A stretch of DNA of 64,000 nt from the NCBI RefSeq assembly GCF_016906535.1, contig NC_057382.1:1364001-1428000 (forward strand), written 5' to 3'. The notes beneath the pieces were generated by a model. That model saw only the letters and a list, made by a program, of their open reading frames with translations. It made no database searches and was not told where the DNA came from. Every line of letters begins with the position of its first letter. Position 1 is the first letter of the stretch. Below, one piece after another: positions 13,982-26,503 of the stretch. This DNA comes from Rhizoctonia solani. Its lineage: Eukaryota; Basidiomycota; Agaricomycetes; Cantharellales; Ceratobasidiaceae. Position numbers and translations under genes: made by a program.

Positions 13982-16292
13982 AGGAACTGATGTCGCGGCA
14001 CAATCCAACGCCGCGTTCATAATCAAAGATTGTTCTGTATTCCAAACATAAACGCTCTCGTAGCAGTGGATAATATAGTTTAACATGAATCCTATCTCTA
14101 ACGAATTTCTATCAATTTAATGGACTTGAGGGGCCTGACATATATGTGTATGCTAATTCGATACCGGTAGGGGACGGCTATAACTAGTCATACTTGCTAA
14201 ACCGTGTCTACAGATTATGCTGGGTTGCCAGGAGTTCGGCATGAAGTATGAATCGAGCATCTACTATCTTCGATATCACGCGTCCAATCGATATATTGTC
14301 ATTACTTCCAGGGTGCTTCTCTTCTAGAAAGGGACCACCACATGTGCACAACCATATTATTCGACCTTGGTGGCTTCGTGTTACAATAGTGCCGTGCATT
14401 ATGACTATACCATACAGCACCTTTCCCCCAAGGGCCAAACACCGTCATGATGACATGTTTATGGTATTCTAATTAAGTCAGATAGATCAATGGAGCTGGT
14501 TCTTGTGCTTCTACCAGGTGGTTAAGCCTGTAAGTCGCCCGAAAATCAGAATTAAGAGCAGAAACGGAGACTGATGACCGAACACATGCGTGAGACCTTG
14601 GCATATTCTTATTTATCTCTTTGAAACGTGCGCTCTGTCATAGTATTCCAGCGAGGGATATAAGTGCCATCAGGTTCTTTCATCCTTTCGGCGCCCGGCC
14701 AGGCGTCCGCACAGCTGAGCGCCTAAAGCCAGAACTAGTAACTATCGATCTCCTCGATAACAAAGGTAGGATGATATGAGGTGTGCGGTAGTTCAAGCGC
14801 AAGATTACCTGAATACTAGAGCTAATGTAATGAAAGAAGGGGTCTTGTGTGCATATACACCATCGTTAGTGCACGTTAGTATACTCAAGATATCCTTTTG
14901 GATTTCTACTATTTGTGGTACCCTAGTTGCAGGCAACGTTCAAGGGCACTTGGTTGCTTATATTACCAAGATCCCCCCTGAAGATGTTAATTTTATGGAG
15001 ATCTATGTTTGACATGGCTGTTCACGATCCAATTGGGAGTAAAGGGAGGATTGTACAGAAAAGTTGGTTGAAGATTCAGCTCTGGTGTAGCCGAGAAGAA
15101 CTTAAAGCTCATGCTGAAACATTGAGCAAGGGTTGCTCGATTGTATTTGTGGAAGAGCATCTGTGCGTGCTGCTCTCCTGGAACGATATGTGTAGTGACT
15201 TTTGTCCTATGTGAGTATCCATATAGTGCTCTGAAGGATTAATAAATGATAGTAGAATAGCTTATATAGACTTACTAATGATTAATAACTTGAATATTCT
15301 TCATTTGAAGCTACTACTATGTATTGGCTGAATTGTGTACGTCTGCTCAGTTGAAGTTCTTATTATATAGGGTTAATTTATAATTATCCTAGTACGAAAG
15401 TGATTCCTGAATGAAGGGCAGTGCTGTCATCCAATGACAGATTCTTGTTCCCGTATTCAAGCCAGCGTCGAATGAATTGGATCATCTATAATAATGGGTT
15501 TAAGTATGGACCATAGATTTAGAGGAACTTACGCTCCTTCAGATGGAGGTGAGTTCAAACAAACAAGTCAACAAGATAATATGCCTATCCAATACGCATA
15601 GACAGAAGAAGTGTGAGTATCAAGCTATAAAATTGATCTATAAACGGATTGCTGGCGCTGATTAGGGATTCGAGGGCTCCTAAGTAAGGAATGTAGAAGC
15701 CCAGCCAGCTGTAGCTCATATAGCTGAATATAAGGATAGAGCTCAATAGAGGAAGGTAAGATTATGCTTGCAAATCTGCTTGGGGACCTCCAGTTGTTGG
15801 CTCGAAAGCGTTGGTGCACAAAGGGTATTGCAAATTCTCATGCCAGCCTACAACTTTAGGCGGCAGAAAAGACATAGTGGAGCCTATACACAGTAGTTTT
15901 ACATATGAAGAGCTATAATCACGGTCCTTTGATAAGTCAGGCTGTTAGCGACTGGTGCGACTCCTGAGAGTAGTTTGTGTGGGTGGAACCCTGTTGGAGA
16001 ACACCCACATCAAAGAGGCTTGATCACGATCACGTGCCCTTGTTTAGACTCACGTGACGAACGTGACGCTGACGGCCGACTGCCACACTAAACTAAAACG
16101 CCTCCTTATCTACCCAAACCATACTGATCATCGATTCTCAGCGTGACACATATTACGCAAACGTGGTCAGTTTATTGGTACGGAACATACGGATAACTTT
16201 CGAACCGTCGATCATCCTTGGTTCGTGTTGGGTGCTATATAGCTACTGCCTTTGGACTATTCAGTCTCATCGGGCCTCCTTTGAGCATCTAC
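13982..16292. other. Intergenic, AT-rich, no gene recognised
   Basis: About 2.3 kb, more AT-rich than the flanking genes. Short frames at 14776-15214 (+) contain hydrophobic stretches such as ISFWISTICGTLVAG but no family motif, so they could be gene remnants or chance. The right end holds the promoter of the acidic-protein gene. Confidence 0.4.
16236..16242 (+). promoter_or_regulatory. TATA-like element
   Basis: TATATAG about 55 bp ahead of the ATG at 16293. Position and sequence fit a core promoter; no other element is recognised. Confidence 0.35.
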
Positions 16293-19200
16293 CATGGCAG
16301 GGAACTCGTATGTGCTGTCTCTGTTACATTTGGTATCTGTTGATGATGTTCCCTTAGGCCTCCGGTGTACAAATCACGAGCACCAGCAATCAATCCGTTT
16401 GACAAACTAAACCAAAATCAATTCGATTCATATGTCTCAAGCATTCAAGCAAAGATTAAGGTTGCGTTGGATCCACCATCTCCAGAGCCTCAGCATGTCT
16501 CCCGAACCTTCGCGGAGATTTCACGTTCCACCATAGCATCTCCTGCCCCATTGTCCAAACGCACAAGTCAGAGACACACCCTTCATCAAGAGCCACATAT
16601 ACACCACTGGGCGCCGGAACACCGAACGAGCCCTATGAGCTTTCTGATAACGATAGTGATGACGAACTTATACAAGAAGCCCAGTCCCCTCGTCTACGAT
16701 CCCATTCTGAAGCACCATACGAAGAGGAAGAGGCGGAACCACTGGGGTCAATTCAAGAAGCAAGCGAGGATGATGGGGACGAAACCGAAGGCGAACAACA
16801 GAGTACCAATGCTGATCTTTACGGACAAGAACCCAACGAAGGTGCCTGGGATTACTCTGGGGAAGATGCCTCCGAACAAGACGAATTTTCCGAGGCTGAG
16901 GATGTAGAAGAAAACGAAGAGGAGGATGTGTTTGTAGGAAAAGGAAAAGGGAGGCATCCTGCCGAGGGCCCTGGGCTCGCTGGGCTGTTGAGCAGTTCGA
17001 GCGCCCACCACGCAAGCGTTGCGCCCGGGTCACCAGAGCGGATGAGCGACTCCATATCTCCAGATAATAGTTTCGAAGCTGGCGTTGCACGAATGCCCAT
17101 ATTGGGCACAACCTCGACTCCGTTCGTTTCCAAGTTTGCCACCCGCCGCTCCGCCCGCAACATGGAGTATATAGACGATAACGAAGACGATGGGTCTCCA
17201 CCATGGGAGGGTGATCAAAGTTCTTTGATACCTATGGATTCCAACGCCCGGAAGATATCGGCGACGAGGAGGCGGCGTTCGGAGAGCTGGGTGCCACTGG
17301 TACCGACCATGACACCGCCATCGAGGTCTTGGATAGCGACGAAGATGATGCTTCAGACAGGGCTCAAATATGAGAGTTAGCCGCCTTTGGCACGTCTCTC
17401 TGGCGCCAGGATCCCTGATGGACTCTACGATGACTTGGGTGTGGCCTACCCAGGTCTTGACGAGCCTCAATTCAATGATTCAGCTGCATTTCCTCATCGT
17501 ACGTTTGAACCTGACAGCTTGTTGGATGATACTATGGACGACCACGGTTTGGCAATGCCTGGTATGTTTGGTTGAGAATGTCACCGTGTTAAGGATTAAC
17601 CTTCAAACAGGTAATGTCTTACCCAAACAATCCAGCTTATTTACCGGCTCCAGTACCGACCGGACCCGCGAGCCATCGGAGTCTAGGGACGTTGAGGAGA
17701 GCGCAGATACGGCACATGCATGTATATGCTATTGAAGAATCAGGCGCTGGCGCCCAAACCCCGTCTCTGCGCGGCGAAGAATCTGAGATCGACCAGCGTT
17801 CGATTCAACAAAGCATGGACTATTCGATTTTATTGGCGAAAAATCCCTGCTTGCGAACCAGCTCGATAATTCTCTGACAAGAACTCAGGTCGAGGAGAAC
17901 TTTCTTGAAGTCACGGTCTACGAGCTAGAAAATGGTTCGCGGTTCTATGATCATGACGGCATGCGTCATTTCCTAAATCCCGAGGGAGAGGTTTATGAGA
18001 CCTGTCCCATTCCACCTTCGAGGCCGACTATCCAACGGCCTCCTGACCTTAGTATGATTGAAGAGGTCACCGAGTATGACATGACAAGACGAATGATTGG
18101 GCACGACACATACGACGACGGTCATGCCCCAGATCGTTTCGATTTCCTAAAGGGGCTGGATGATACAATGTCTTCCGGTAAGTCTTCATTTTAGTGTGAA
18201 TGGTATTTGCTAATACATCATAGTGGGTGGGCCAATATCACATTATCATCGAGATGATAACGCGAGCGGCACGTTCGATATGGAGGACATCCCTCAACGT
18301 CCCGGTGCTGCGATGGGTTTCCGAGCCCGAATCGTACGGGGAGCGGATGGGAGTGCATTCCTATCTGAGAGCTTGGTGCTCGAGGATTCCATCAACGAAA
18401 GCCTACCTACAGAACGTGCAAATCCGCTCAGTAGGAACCATAGCCTCGAAGAATCAATGACTGGCGAAATGCAGGGGACCTCATTAGTGAAGCAGACGAT
18501 CTAATTAGTATGACACCTTTGCCAACGTCGACGATTCGATTGATTCGATATTAGACGACGAGGACGAGGGTAGTAGTCGAGATAGGAGCGGGATGTCTGC
18601 TCTGGCTAATCGTGAAGACCTCACCACCCCGGTACCACATCGGCAGGCGCAATTTATCGAGGACCAACCCACAAAAGAAGGGATGGATATATCTATTGCA
18701 CAAGATCTCCCAGTGTTGGATGAGAAGAGTGTGGCGGACGCCTTGGCGGCCGTGGCGCAATTTGCACAAGCATCATCGTTTGGGAACATGGATATCGTGA
18801 GCGAGGTTCCAGAAACCGATGTTAGCAGTGAGTATTTACGAGTCAATGTTCGAGCGCTGCCTGATTCTTTTTCTAGTGCTCGCCAATTCCGAGTATGGTG
18901 CTCTCAGCCAGGATGCTGACGGGCTAGAAAATTTGATGAACACAACAACGAGCATGACTTCGGCTGAGGAGGATATTTTGGCACGCTCGTTCGGTTTGGT
19001 AGATGCTCTACAGAACACAGCTGGCCCTGCTGCCAAAGTCAGCGAACTTACCAAGTTTCCATTTCCGAGGTCCACGCCAGTCAAGAAACGACGGTGCAGA
19101 GCAGTGTCCTGGACGAAAGAATCCAGGTCCCGCATATCGACTTGATACCAATGGGGACCGAGAAACTTGCCTCGAAGTGTTAGCTGAAGTCTTTGAGGGT

Positions 19201-21750
19201 GTAAATTCCCTTGTTGTGCCTAGCGGGACTGCTACTAGTACCGCTACTCCCTCGGAAGCTCCCTTTTCAGAAATCGGGTCTGTCGCCCGCATTGAGAAAT
19301 TGACGATGCTGCACGTTCATTGCACCTAAACTTTCAAGTAATACGACCATGGAAATTCAGGAGGTATCGCCTCATCGGACTCCAACTCCAACGCTCTCGA
19401 CTGGCCAATCCCTCACTGCTCCTGAGATGTCGATTGCAACGTCTATATCTGGGCCTCAGCTCAATATTTCTATCTATGATGGCTCTCCCGCTCGTCTTCA
19501 AATCAAGACATGGCCCATGCCATTCCTCCAGAGTCTGATGAGATCAGCTTCCCGACCCAGCTCTTCCTCCTGCTCCGACACATTTGACCACCCCTATCGT
19601 CTCTGGTGATGCTTCGGAATCATCAGAAACCCATCGTGAACTCAGTCCAAGTGTAGTAGTGGAGCCGCCTACTCCACATACCAGGAGCGAGGACGACGCA
19701 GAACATGTGGTACAAGACTCCAAGCTGAAGAATGATACGAAGGCGGCTGAAACTGAAATAGATGATTTGGCGCCAGTTAATCCAGGCCAGACTTCCGATC
19801 CAGAAGATACAGCTAGTGTGGATGAATTATTGTCAGATGGTGAAAATACTGAAACGGATAGGTCGCAGTAAGTGCCTCTAGAATGGTGGTTCGTTGCATA
19901 ATTTCATCCTTGTAACAGTCGTGTAGGCGACAGTAGCGGCGAGACGTTCGGGCAGAGGTACGTTCTATCTTGTTCATTGTCTTAATCATGTGCTTACATC
20001 CAGACTCATAGTGAGGCCAAGCAACACCCACACCCGATAAGCAGCGCATGATCTTCGATGGTATTGAGCTGCCCATGCCCCGGCACTCGCCCCAGCCTGG
20101 CCACGCTACACCCGTCGCCTCATGTCGGAGTCGATCTTCTCTCCAGTTAGTGATGCTGCACCTCCAGGATATAGCCCTACCCCGCGGAAGTACCAGTCGC
20201 TGTACAAACGGACACCCAAGTCTGTCCCATTCAAGACGGCATCGGAAACCGGTCTGGTCAGGAAAAGCCCTGGGTCTGACCAAGGTAGCCCAGCACCTTG
20301 GCCACTTAGGAATCTCACTCATCGACACACATATGCCGAAGGATCCGCAACTAATTTGCTGGCGACTCGCTCAAATTGTCGCTACCATAAAATATCTATC
20401 CCTACGGGTAACGGCAATCACGACACGAAGGTCAATTTTGTCGTCCCTGGTTGTGCTTTACTCAACCAGGAGAACATGGCAGAACAAGGTATCGAGGATT
20501 ATGGACTCTCTACCCCTGAAGAAGAGCATAACGGATAACCAACCTTGCAAAACTCGAACCTAGCGTAGTCGAGAAGCTTAAAGTTCTCGTTGGGAGCCTC
20601 CTGTTTAACGAAGGTATATGCGGCTATCTCCAAGGGCATTCGTTGCCGAATACTACACGTTCATCTCCTCGGAACAACAGCCCCAGTGCTCCGAAGATAG
20701 ATCTGCAGAGCTCAGAACATCCGACAAGAAAGGAGGGGGACTGTCAACGCGAACCAAAGTCAAACCCCATTCCCGTGATGGTCACACCTACAAATCACCC
20801 GTCGATGATAGCGACTCGATGACTCGCTTGAAGGCCAGCCTTTACGCAAACGACCCAAGCGACGCGGGACTGGAGGTACTGCATCTTTGGTCAAGTTCCC
20901 CACGCTTGGAATGGAGAGCCCGCAGAACCGTCGGCAGAGCCTTTCAAAGCAGGGCCGGTCACTGCTTCCAAATGCGGGAAGCGTGCGAGGCGGTTCGCGG
21001 ACGCAAAGCTTTCCAGCCTGATTCAAACGATCAAGAGTCGAGTGCCGATCCGAGTCAGGACTTTTCCGCGTAAGCGTGCCAAGCGCCAAGCTCCAGATCT
21101 CTTCGCAGTCCGGCACGAGCACCTCGGCGCAGAGTGGCAACCAAAGCCCAAGCGGGAGTGCCAATCCTTCAAGCCGACTCACGAGCTCAAGCGATTGTTT
21201 TCTCCTGCAGCAAACCAGGCTGATTCTCAACCAGGCACCTCGGCCTCTCTGACCAACTTCCAGTCCCAGTTGACTGACGATGAGCAGAAAGAGCGCGTAA
21301 GCGCCAAGCGCCAAAGCTCCAGATCTCTTCGCAGTCCGGCACGAGCACCTCAGCGCAGAGTGGCAACCAAAGCCCAAGCAGGAGTGTCAATCCTTCAAGC
21401 CGACTCACGAGCTCAAGCGATTGTTTTCTCCTGCAGCAAACCAGGCTGATTCTCAACCAGGCACCTCGGCCTCTCTGACCAACTCCCAGTCCCAGTTGAC
21501 TGACGATGAGCAGAAAGAGCTTGAGAGACATATTGCACTTGGTGACAAACCTGGAGAGGTTGTGGACGAAAATGGAGATCGTGTCAACACAGATAACCTG
21601 GAACCTGCGCCTGCGATGGCTGCGGCTCACGTCGACCGAAGCGCTCACAATGAAATAGGCCAGCGTGAATCATCCAGCAAGGAGGGGACTGCTTCAAGTT
21701 CGGGAACCGCCAGGTCGTGGAAATCGTGGCAAAGGTTCCTACGGTTTTAA
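16293..21750 (+). CDS. Large acidic low-complexity protein, unknown function (frame interrupted)
   Basis: I do not recognise this gene. It begins MAGNSPPVYKSRAPA, with an intron after the fifth codon, and runs about 5.4 kb with at least four introns. The composition is strongly acidic and Ser/Pro-rich: examples are YELSDNDSDDELIQEA, AIEVLDSDEDDASD, DDSIDSILDDEDEG and SVDELLSDGENTE. The C-terminal exon ends KSWKSWQRFLRF-like (basic/aromatic) at 21750. No enzyme motif or membrane segment is seen, so it is probably a disordered nuclear or cytoskeletal scaffold, which is a guess. The coding signal jumps frame many times, for example near 16600, 17223, 17385, 17825, 18476 and 18510, mostly by one base in short homopolymers. 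A 227-bp tandem duplication lies near the 3' end. Exon ends between 19150 and 21000 are unsure, and two adjacent genes cannot be excluded. Confidence 0.55.
21067..21519 (+). repeat. Tandem duplication, two units of about 227 bp
   Basis: Unit one (21067-21293) and unit two (21294-21519) are nearly identical, both running from CGCGTAAGCG to CAGAAAGAG, with a few substitutions and one or two single-base indels. It lies inside the acidic-protein gene and repeats a basic SAKRQSSRSLRSPARAP-type segment followed by ADSQPGTSASLTN. Confidence 0.9.
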
Positions 21751-21969
21751 TATTTGCCTTTCACTTCATAATTACGTGTTATTCTGGTGTCACAAATGTA
21801 GCAGTTCGACTTGCTTGATTTCCAGTTGAAAGATAACTTACACATACTTAATCTCTGGGTTTTATCGGAAAATGCCTGCGCTTAAAACTAATATCATGCA
21901 TACAGCCTGTATATTAATCAGATATATATTGTACAAAAGTCATTTGCGATCAAACGAGAGTAAACCTCA

Positions 21970-24925
21970 CTAGAATCTACGAATGGTAGGGGAGGCTTCA
22001 TCATCGAACTCGCTCTCAGTTGCTGAATCCGCCGTTGTCTGGACCTTGAGGGCGTTTGATATTGAAGAATTCCCTCCTTTCCTCTTAGCTTGGCTGATTA
22101 TGTCCTGCGCGGTAGTCAAGTCGTCCACATGGGTCTTTTGACATCGTCAAAAACATTGGTGTCAGACTCCTGTCGTCGCAGCCGCTTCGATGTGTTTTTC
22201 TTAGTCCCCTCGGCAGTTTTAGTGGAAGACTGTATGTCTCCAGTAGCAGCTTTTTTGTTTGCTTCGTTCCAATAAGTTTCGATTAAGACCTTATAGACGC
22301 TTTGGTCAAAGAACAAGACAAAAAAATAGCAACAACGGTCACCTTGAGCTCGATGTCAGGAATAAGATCAGTAGGATTCCAATCTAAAATCTTGGTAAAT
22401 CTATGTCCAACTACAAGAGCTTAGCACCTACTGTGCTCTTGATACCACTCGGATGCTTGCTGTCAAGGCCAATCATAGTATACAGGTCGGTTTTAGCACT
22501 GTTGGGACGAATTCCAGTTGACTGGCATATAAACAACTAATGTCACTTAGCGCGATGAACCATTAAGTCACGGATCACCTCGGTAGCTGCCGCCCTATCA
22601 TATAAATCAGGCAGTATAAGCAAATGAGATAACGGTGGTTGGGTAGTACGTCCCCTGGGGTGGTAGCGACTTTAAGACAGAAGCAGAGTTTTTGAGAGAG
22701 CACCAGTTATCAGATCGCGGGCTATCCTCGAGAATGCACTGTATGCTTTATGTATAAGTTGGGAACATTTGGATACCAGCCCACATACCCATCAATGTGT
22801 TCAGCCTGTACGAAGAAAAGCCTAAATAGTAGCGTAAGAATAGAAACAAAGAAGAGGCAAACAAAAACCGCCAACAGTTTCCCAGATGTCAGTCCGCTCT
22901 CCTGGCACAGTTGCTTGAACTTCTCCGTTGCTTCTGTTGCAGTCTACGCGCAGGGTTGAGACACAACATATGCCGGCTCGATATCATCAGCCACATACCT
23001 CCTCCGAATTTCCTTCTTGCTTCTTAGTCCTTTCTTCTTATTTGCGCGAACAGGTATGCTTTCGTCTTTCTAGGAGAATATCAGAGGCGACGACAGACCG
23101 CGATTGAAACGGCGATAATACTTGAATGTTCTCGATCTTTCCTGTGTAATCTCCACTGTGCGACTTCAGTATTACTGAGAGCATTAGAAGAAAAACACCT
23201 ACAAAGCTTTTGCCCCCGCTCTATAATGGAGGTATCGGAACGGGTGCTATCTATGTCGGTGGAGTTCACCGAGTCAAGTGGCTCATGTTCAAGGCGCCGT
23301 ACCCAAATCCACTACCGCATATTATTATATAGATTCATTTTAGTACTATGAATCAAAATTCCATACCGGTTTTGTGCCATCATCAAATACCATCGTTGGT
23401 TTGTACTGGGAGCCCTGGATGAGTGGACAGTATTTGATTGAGCTCGAAGGTACATACCTTTTGTAGGAATTCATCAATTGACATTCCTGCAGACGGCTTC
23501 CACGAATACTCGTACTCGTCCATTAGATACAGGCTCTTGACGGCAGTAATCACAACAGTGTATGGAGGTGTTCAAGATGCGGGTCCAAGTCACGTGGTCG
23601 CGCGGCTCACTAGCATCCCACTACCGATGCTTGGACTGTGCGAGGATTAATAACCAGAACGTCATTGGGATTTCTCCTTATAACACTTTTTTTGTCGTTG
23701 TATTATGCGATAAATTGGCCCTGGTAGCATCACAATCTTCATCCAAAAGATTGGCCCACCCTAAGAATGTTACGAGCTGCTTGGCAGCGTACTTTAAAAT
23801 GACGGACTGTTTCTTAAAAATCTCGGAGAGTATTGTATGCAAGCCGGTTAAACGTATCAGTCCCATAGGCTTTGGACCAGAAACAGGTACCATGTGCCCC
23901 AAAATACTAGGATGACCCACTCCCGATGTAGAATTCGCAGTAATGCTTTTGAGTCTCAAACTAAATTACTAGCCTAAATGTCAGATCTCGTGATTTTCTT
24001 AAACAAGGCGGGCTCTAGATTACACACAATTCGGTTGTTGAGTTTAGCTGATATCAAACCTGACTAATGTCTAACATGCGCATATACTAGAAGAATTCGA
24101 GTCTCTTTCGCCATGGAACTTCGAAACTTCCATGCTCTTAAATTTGCTTCCTGTGCTTACCGAAATGTCTAATAAAAAGCCCCTTGGCTTCAGGTATTCG
24201 GTCTCAGGTACGCGTATATATGTACGCCATAATTCATCGAGATGCAGGGTCATTTCACTCGATTTCATGCCCCAAATGCTCGAGTTGACCATTTCAACCG
24301 TACAGGGTGACAGTCATTTACGAGCCCACTTCTTCTTGATGAGTATAATTATGTATGCTATCGTCGGCTTATGAAAGTGAGATCATTCACTTGGTACAAC
24401 AAGGTGTATAGTGATTAGTGATTTGTACTTACCTACCAGTTACACTACTGTTTTTAGATTTCACCTACACAACTGGACGCGAGTCTACGTTGCATGCTAG
24501 ACCTTATGAGAAAAGCCACACCCACTGCTGTATCATAAACAGGGGTCCGGTATTTGAGATGCAAAACCACCGGTATCTATATTTACTACGGTACTTATGG
24601 TCATATTTTACCACTCATTCATGGCCAAAAAGTCACCTCGGACGATACGCGGTCAAGCGATATTAACACCGAAGTATGGGCGATACAAACACCGAAACTC
24701 TCGACGACTTCATACTCGGCATGTGGTTTTGTTTCCATGAGAAACTGGTCGCTGAACTCTGCACTGTCCGGATGACGAGAGCATGAAAGGCAAGCCCAGA
24801 TTGGACCTAATTGCAGAAGTGTACGTGGGCTACCTATTTGCAATATGGCAGTGCTCAAGAGTGTAACGCGATTTGTGTGTGTTGATCTCAATCCTTTGTA
24901 TGCATATTCGTCAAAGACATAGTCT
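21970..24925 (-). CDS. Unassigned minus-strand multi-exon locus
   Basis: I do not recognise the product. The best-supported piece is a C-terminal stretch ending at a stop at 21970-21972 (reading SKRLRRQESDTNVFDD, then TAQDIISQAKRKGGNSS and ESEFDDEASPTIRRF), a basic-then-acidic tail like that of many nuclear proteins. Further exon-like pieces upstream read ITAVKSLYLMDEYEYSWKPS (about 23480-23560), VGHPSILGHMVPVSGPKP (about 23870-23920), SSEMTLHLDELWRTYIRVPE (about 24190-24260) and PDSAEFSDQFLMETKPHAEY (about 24710-24770). The order is consistent with one minus-strand gene, but splice joins are not resolved and the start is unknown. It overlaps no other gene and is tail-to-tail with the acidic-protein gene. 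Confidence 0.35.
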
Positions 24926-25196
24926 TAAAAACACACAACTGCGATAGCCAGTGATAATTTTATGTTTTGTAAGGGTAGTAATATAATCATTATTATGGCC
25001 GCCAAGGATATCCCAGTATTAGAATAGACTCCAATTGACCATGGTCCAAACGAGACGGTTATGCACTGTGTTATGTAATACTAAGTGCTACTCGTCACTG
25101 CACACTTCGAGCATCATCCCAGCCAGGATGTCGAGCGATATAGATTCTGTAGTGGAAATGCTGGTCGTAGGCTCTAGCGGTGGCTTGACAGTCGCC

Positions 25197-25204
25197 TATA
25201 TAAT
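25197..25204 (+). promoter_or_regulatory. TATA-like element
   Basis: TATATAAT about 61 bp ahead of the ATG at 25265; position fits a core promoter. Confidence 0.4.
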
Positions 25205-25264
25205 GCCTTCACTACCAGCTGCTGTCCCTCACCGAGTCGCATCCCCTACCCTCAATATCTTTGA

Positions 25265-26276
25265 ATGATGTCTACTCAACTATATCCCCAAGCGAATTTT
25301 TCTCAGGATGCATTCGCTCTGGATGCCTTCGGTTTTAACTTCATGGATTCTCAATTACCCACTCTCGACACTTTCTCCACTGCTGGCCTGTCTAATACAT
25401 GGGAGCTGCCAGATATTTCCGGCATGGGATTCGACGAACAATTCATGAGCATGATCTCGGGTTTATCTGCAGAGCAGATTCAATATATGCTTGACTACTT
25501 GACTCCGCCCGATATGGTTCAAGCACCTCAGGAAGTTCAACCTGCTATATTCGAAACCCAATCCAGCAAGAAGTACCCTCACAGATTTATGTGCCTACCA
25601 ACGACATAATTCTTCAACAGCCAACAGCAACTATCCCGTCCCAGGCTCCGATTGGTTCTGAACCAATTGATCGGCCCGCCGAAGCTCCCCTCCCTACTAC
25701 CTCACGTTCTCGAGGCTGCAGTGGGACCACACTTCTTACGGCTATTACCCTGCTTAGGCTTAATGTACGATTTAATCCGCTCTTCCGGAGCATGGGCCTC
25801 GCTTCCTGCCCAGACAAGATTGACCTGAAGGCTGGCATGGAGCAAGAAGACGCTATGATTGCGGCCGGCTACCTCCCTCAAACACATGTTCCATGGGAAG
25901 AGGCGATCAAGCTCCTTGGAAAGCAGGGATTCCGTAGCTACTATTATAGTGAAATAGAAATTGCAAAGGCGAACAGTAAGTAGGGCTCTATGATCGCCTC
26001 AGAGCTAGACTTACGCACGCCCTTTCAGACACTGAACTCCCACCTGTGCCTGAGTGGATTAGGCGGTACTGCTTGTCCAAAGATACTCGAAATGCCCCTG
26101 CTCGCATTAGCAACCAAGATTGCACCACAAATCCTCTAAACAAGAAGCCGAAAGCTGCGAAAATGATCTCTCGTCGCAATAACCCAACCGAGCAGCCAGC
26201 GTTTGTTTGGGGTCAGAATAAGGGTAAAGGAAATAGTGTCAGCACTCAGCGTTACAGCCCTTATGCTCGCCAGTAA
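25265..26276 (+). CDS. Unknown protein with basic C-terminus
   Basis: Unrecognised two-exon gene of roughly 320 residues. The start at 25265 (ATGATG; the second ATG is equally possible) gives MMSTQLYPQANFSQDAFALD, followed by an acidic/aromatic region (ELPDISGMGFDEQFMSMISG) reminiscent of an activation segment. A more ordered part follows with KIDLKAGMEQEDAMIAAGYL and WEEAIKLLGKQGFRSYYYSE. An intron at about 25977-26028 leads to PPVPEWIRRYCLSKDTRNAP and a Lys/Arg-rich end KKPKAAKMISRRNN, stop at 26274-26276. The frame changes once near 25560: one A seems to be missing, since QQEVPSQIYVPTNDI continues in the next frame. A small nuclear regulator is possible but not shown. Confidence 0.6.
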
Positions 26277-26503
26277 ACAGATGTTTTTCATTGAGCTTGT
26301 TTTTGGCGGATTGTATTATTTTGTTCGGCCCTATCTGTATTTTTAGACACCACAACCTGTGTAATATACCCCTTTGAAATCTTATTGTTAGATCGTCCTG
26401 TAGCCTGTTCTATGCAGAAATTCAATGCGTTGGCTCTCTTTTGTAATTCTTCCTTTGTCGATTATCACGCCATGAATTCAAAAGGGAATTAACACAATTC
26501 GAA

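Noticed and set aside
14776..15214. Possible transporter or transposon remnant
   Set aside because: Short hydrophobic frames only; no terminal repeats, target-site duplication or family motif was seen.
20760..21648. Long minus-strand frames with Leu-rich, hydrophobic sequence
   Set aside because: They are antisense to the tandem duplication in the acidic-protein gene; the apparent repeats are the duplication read backwards.
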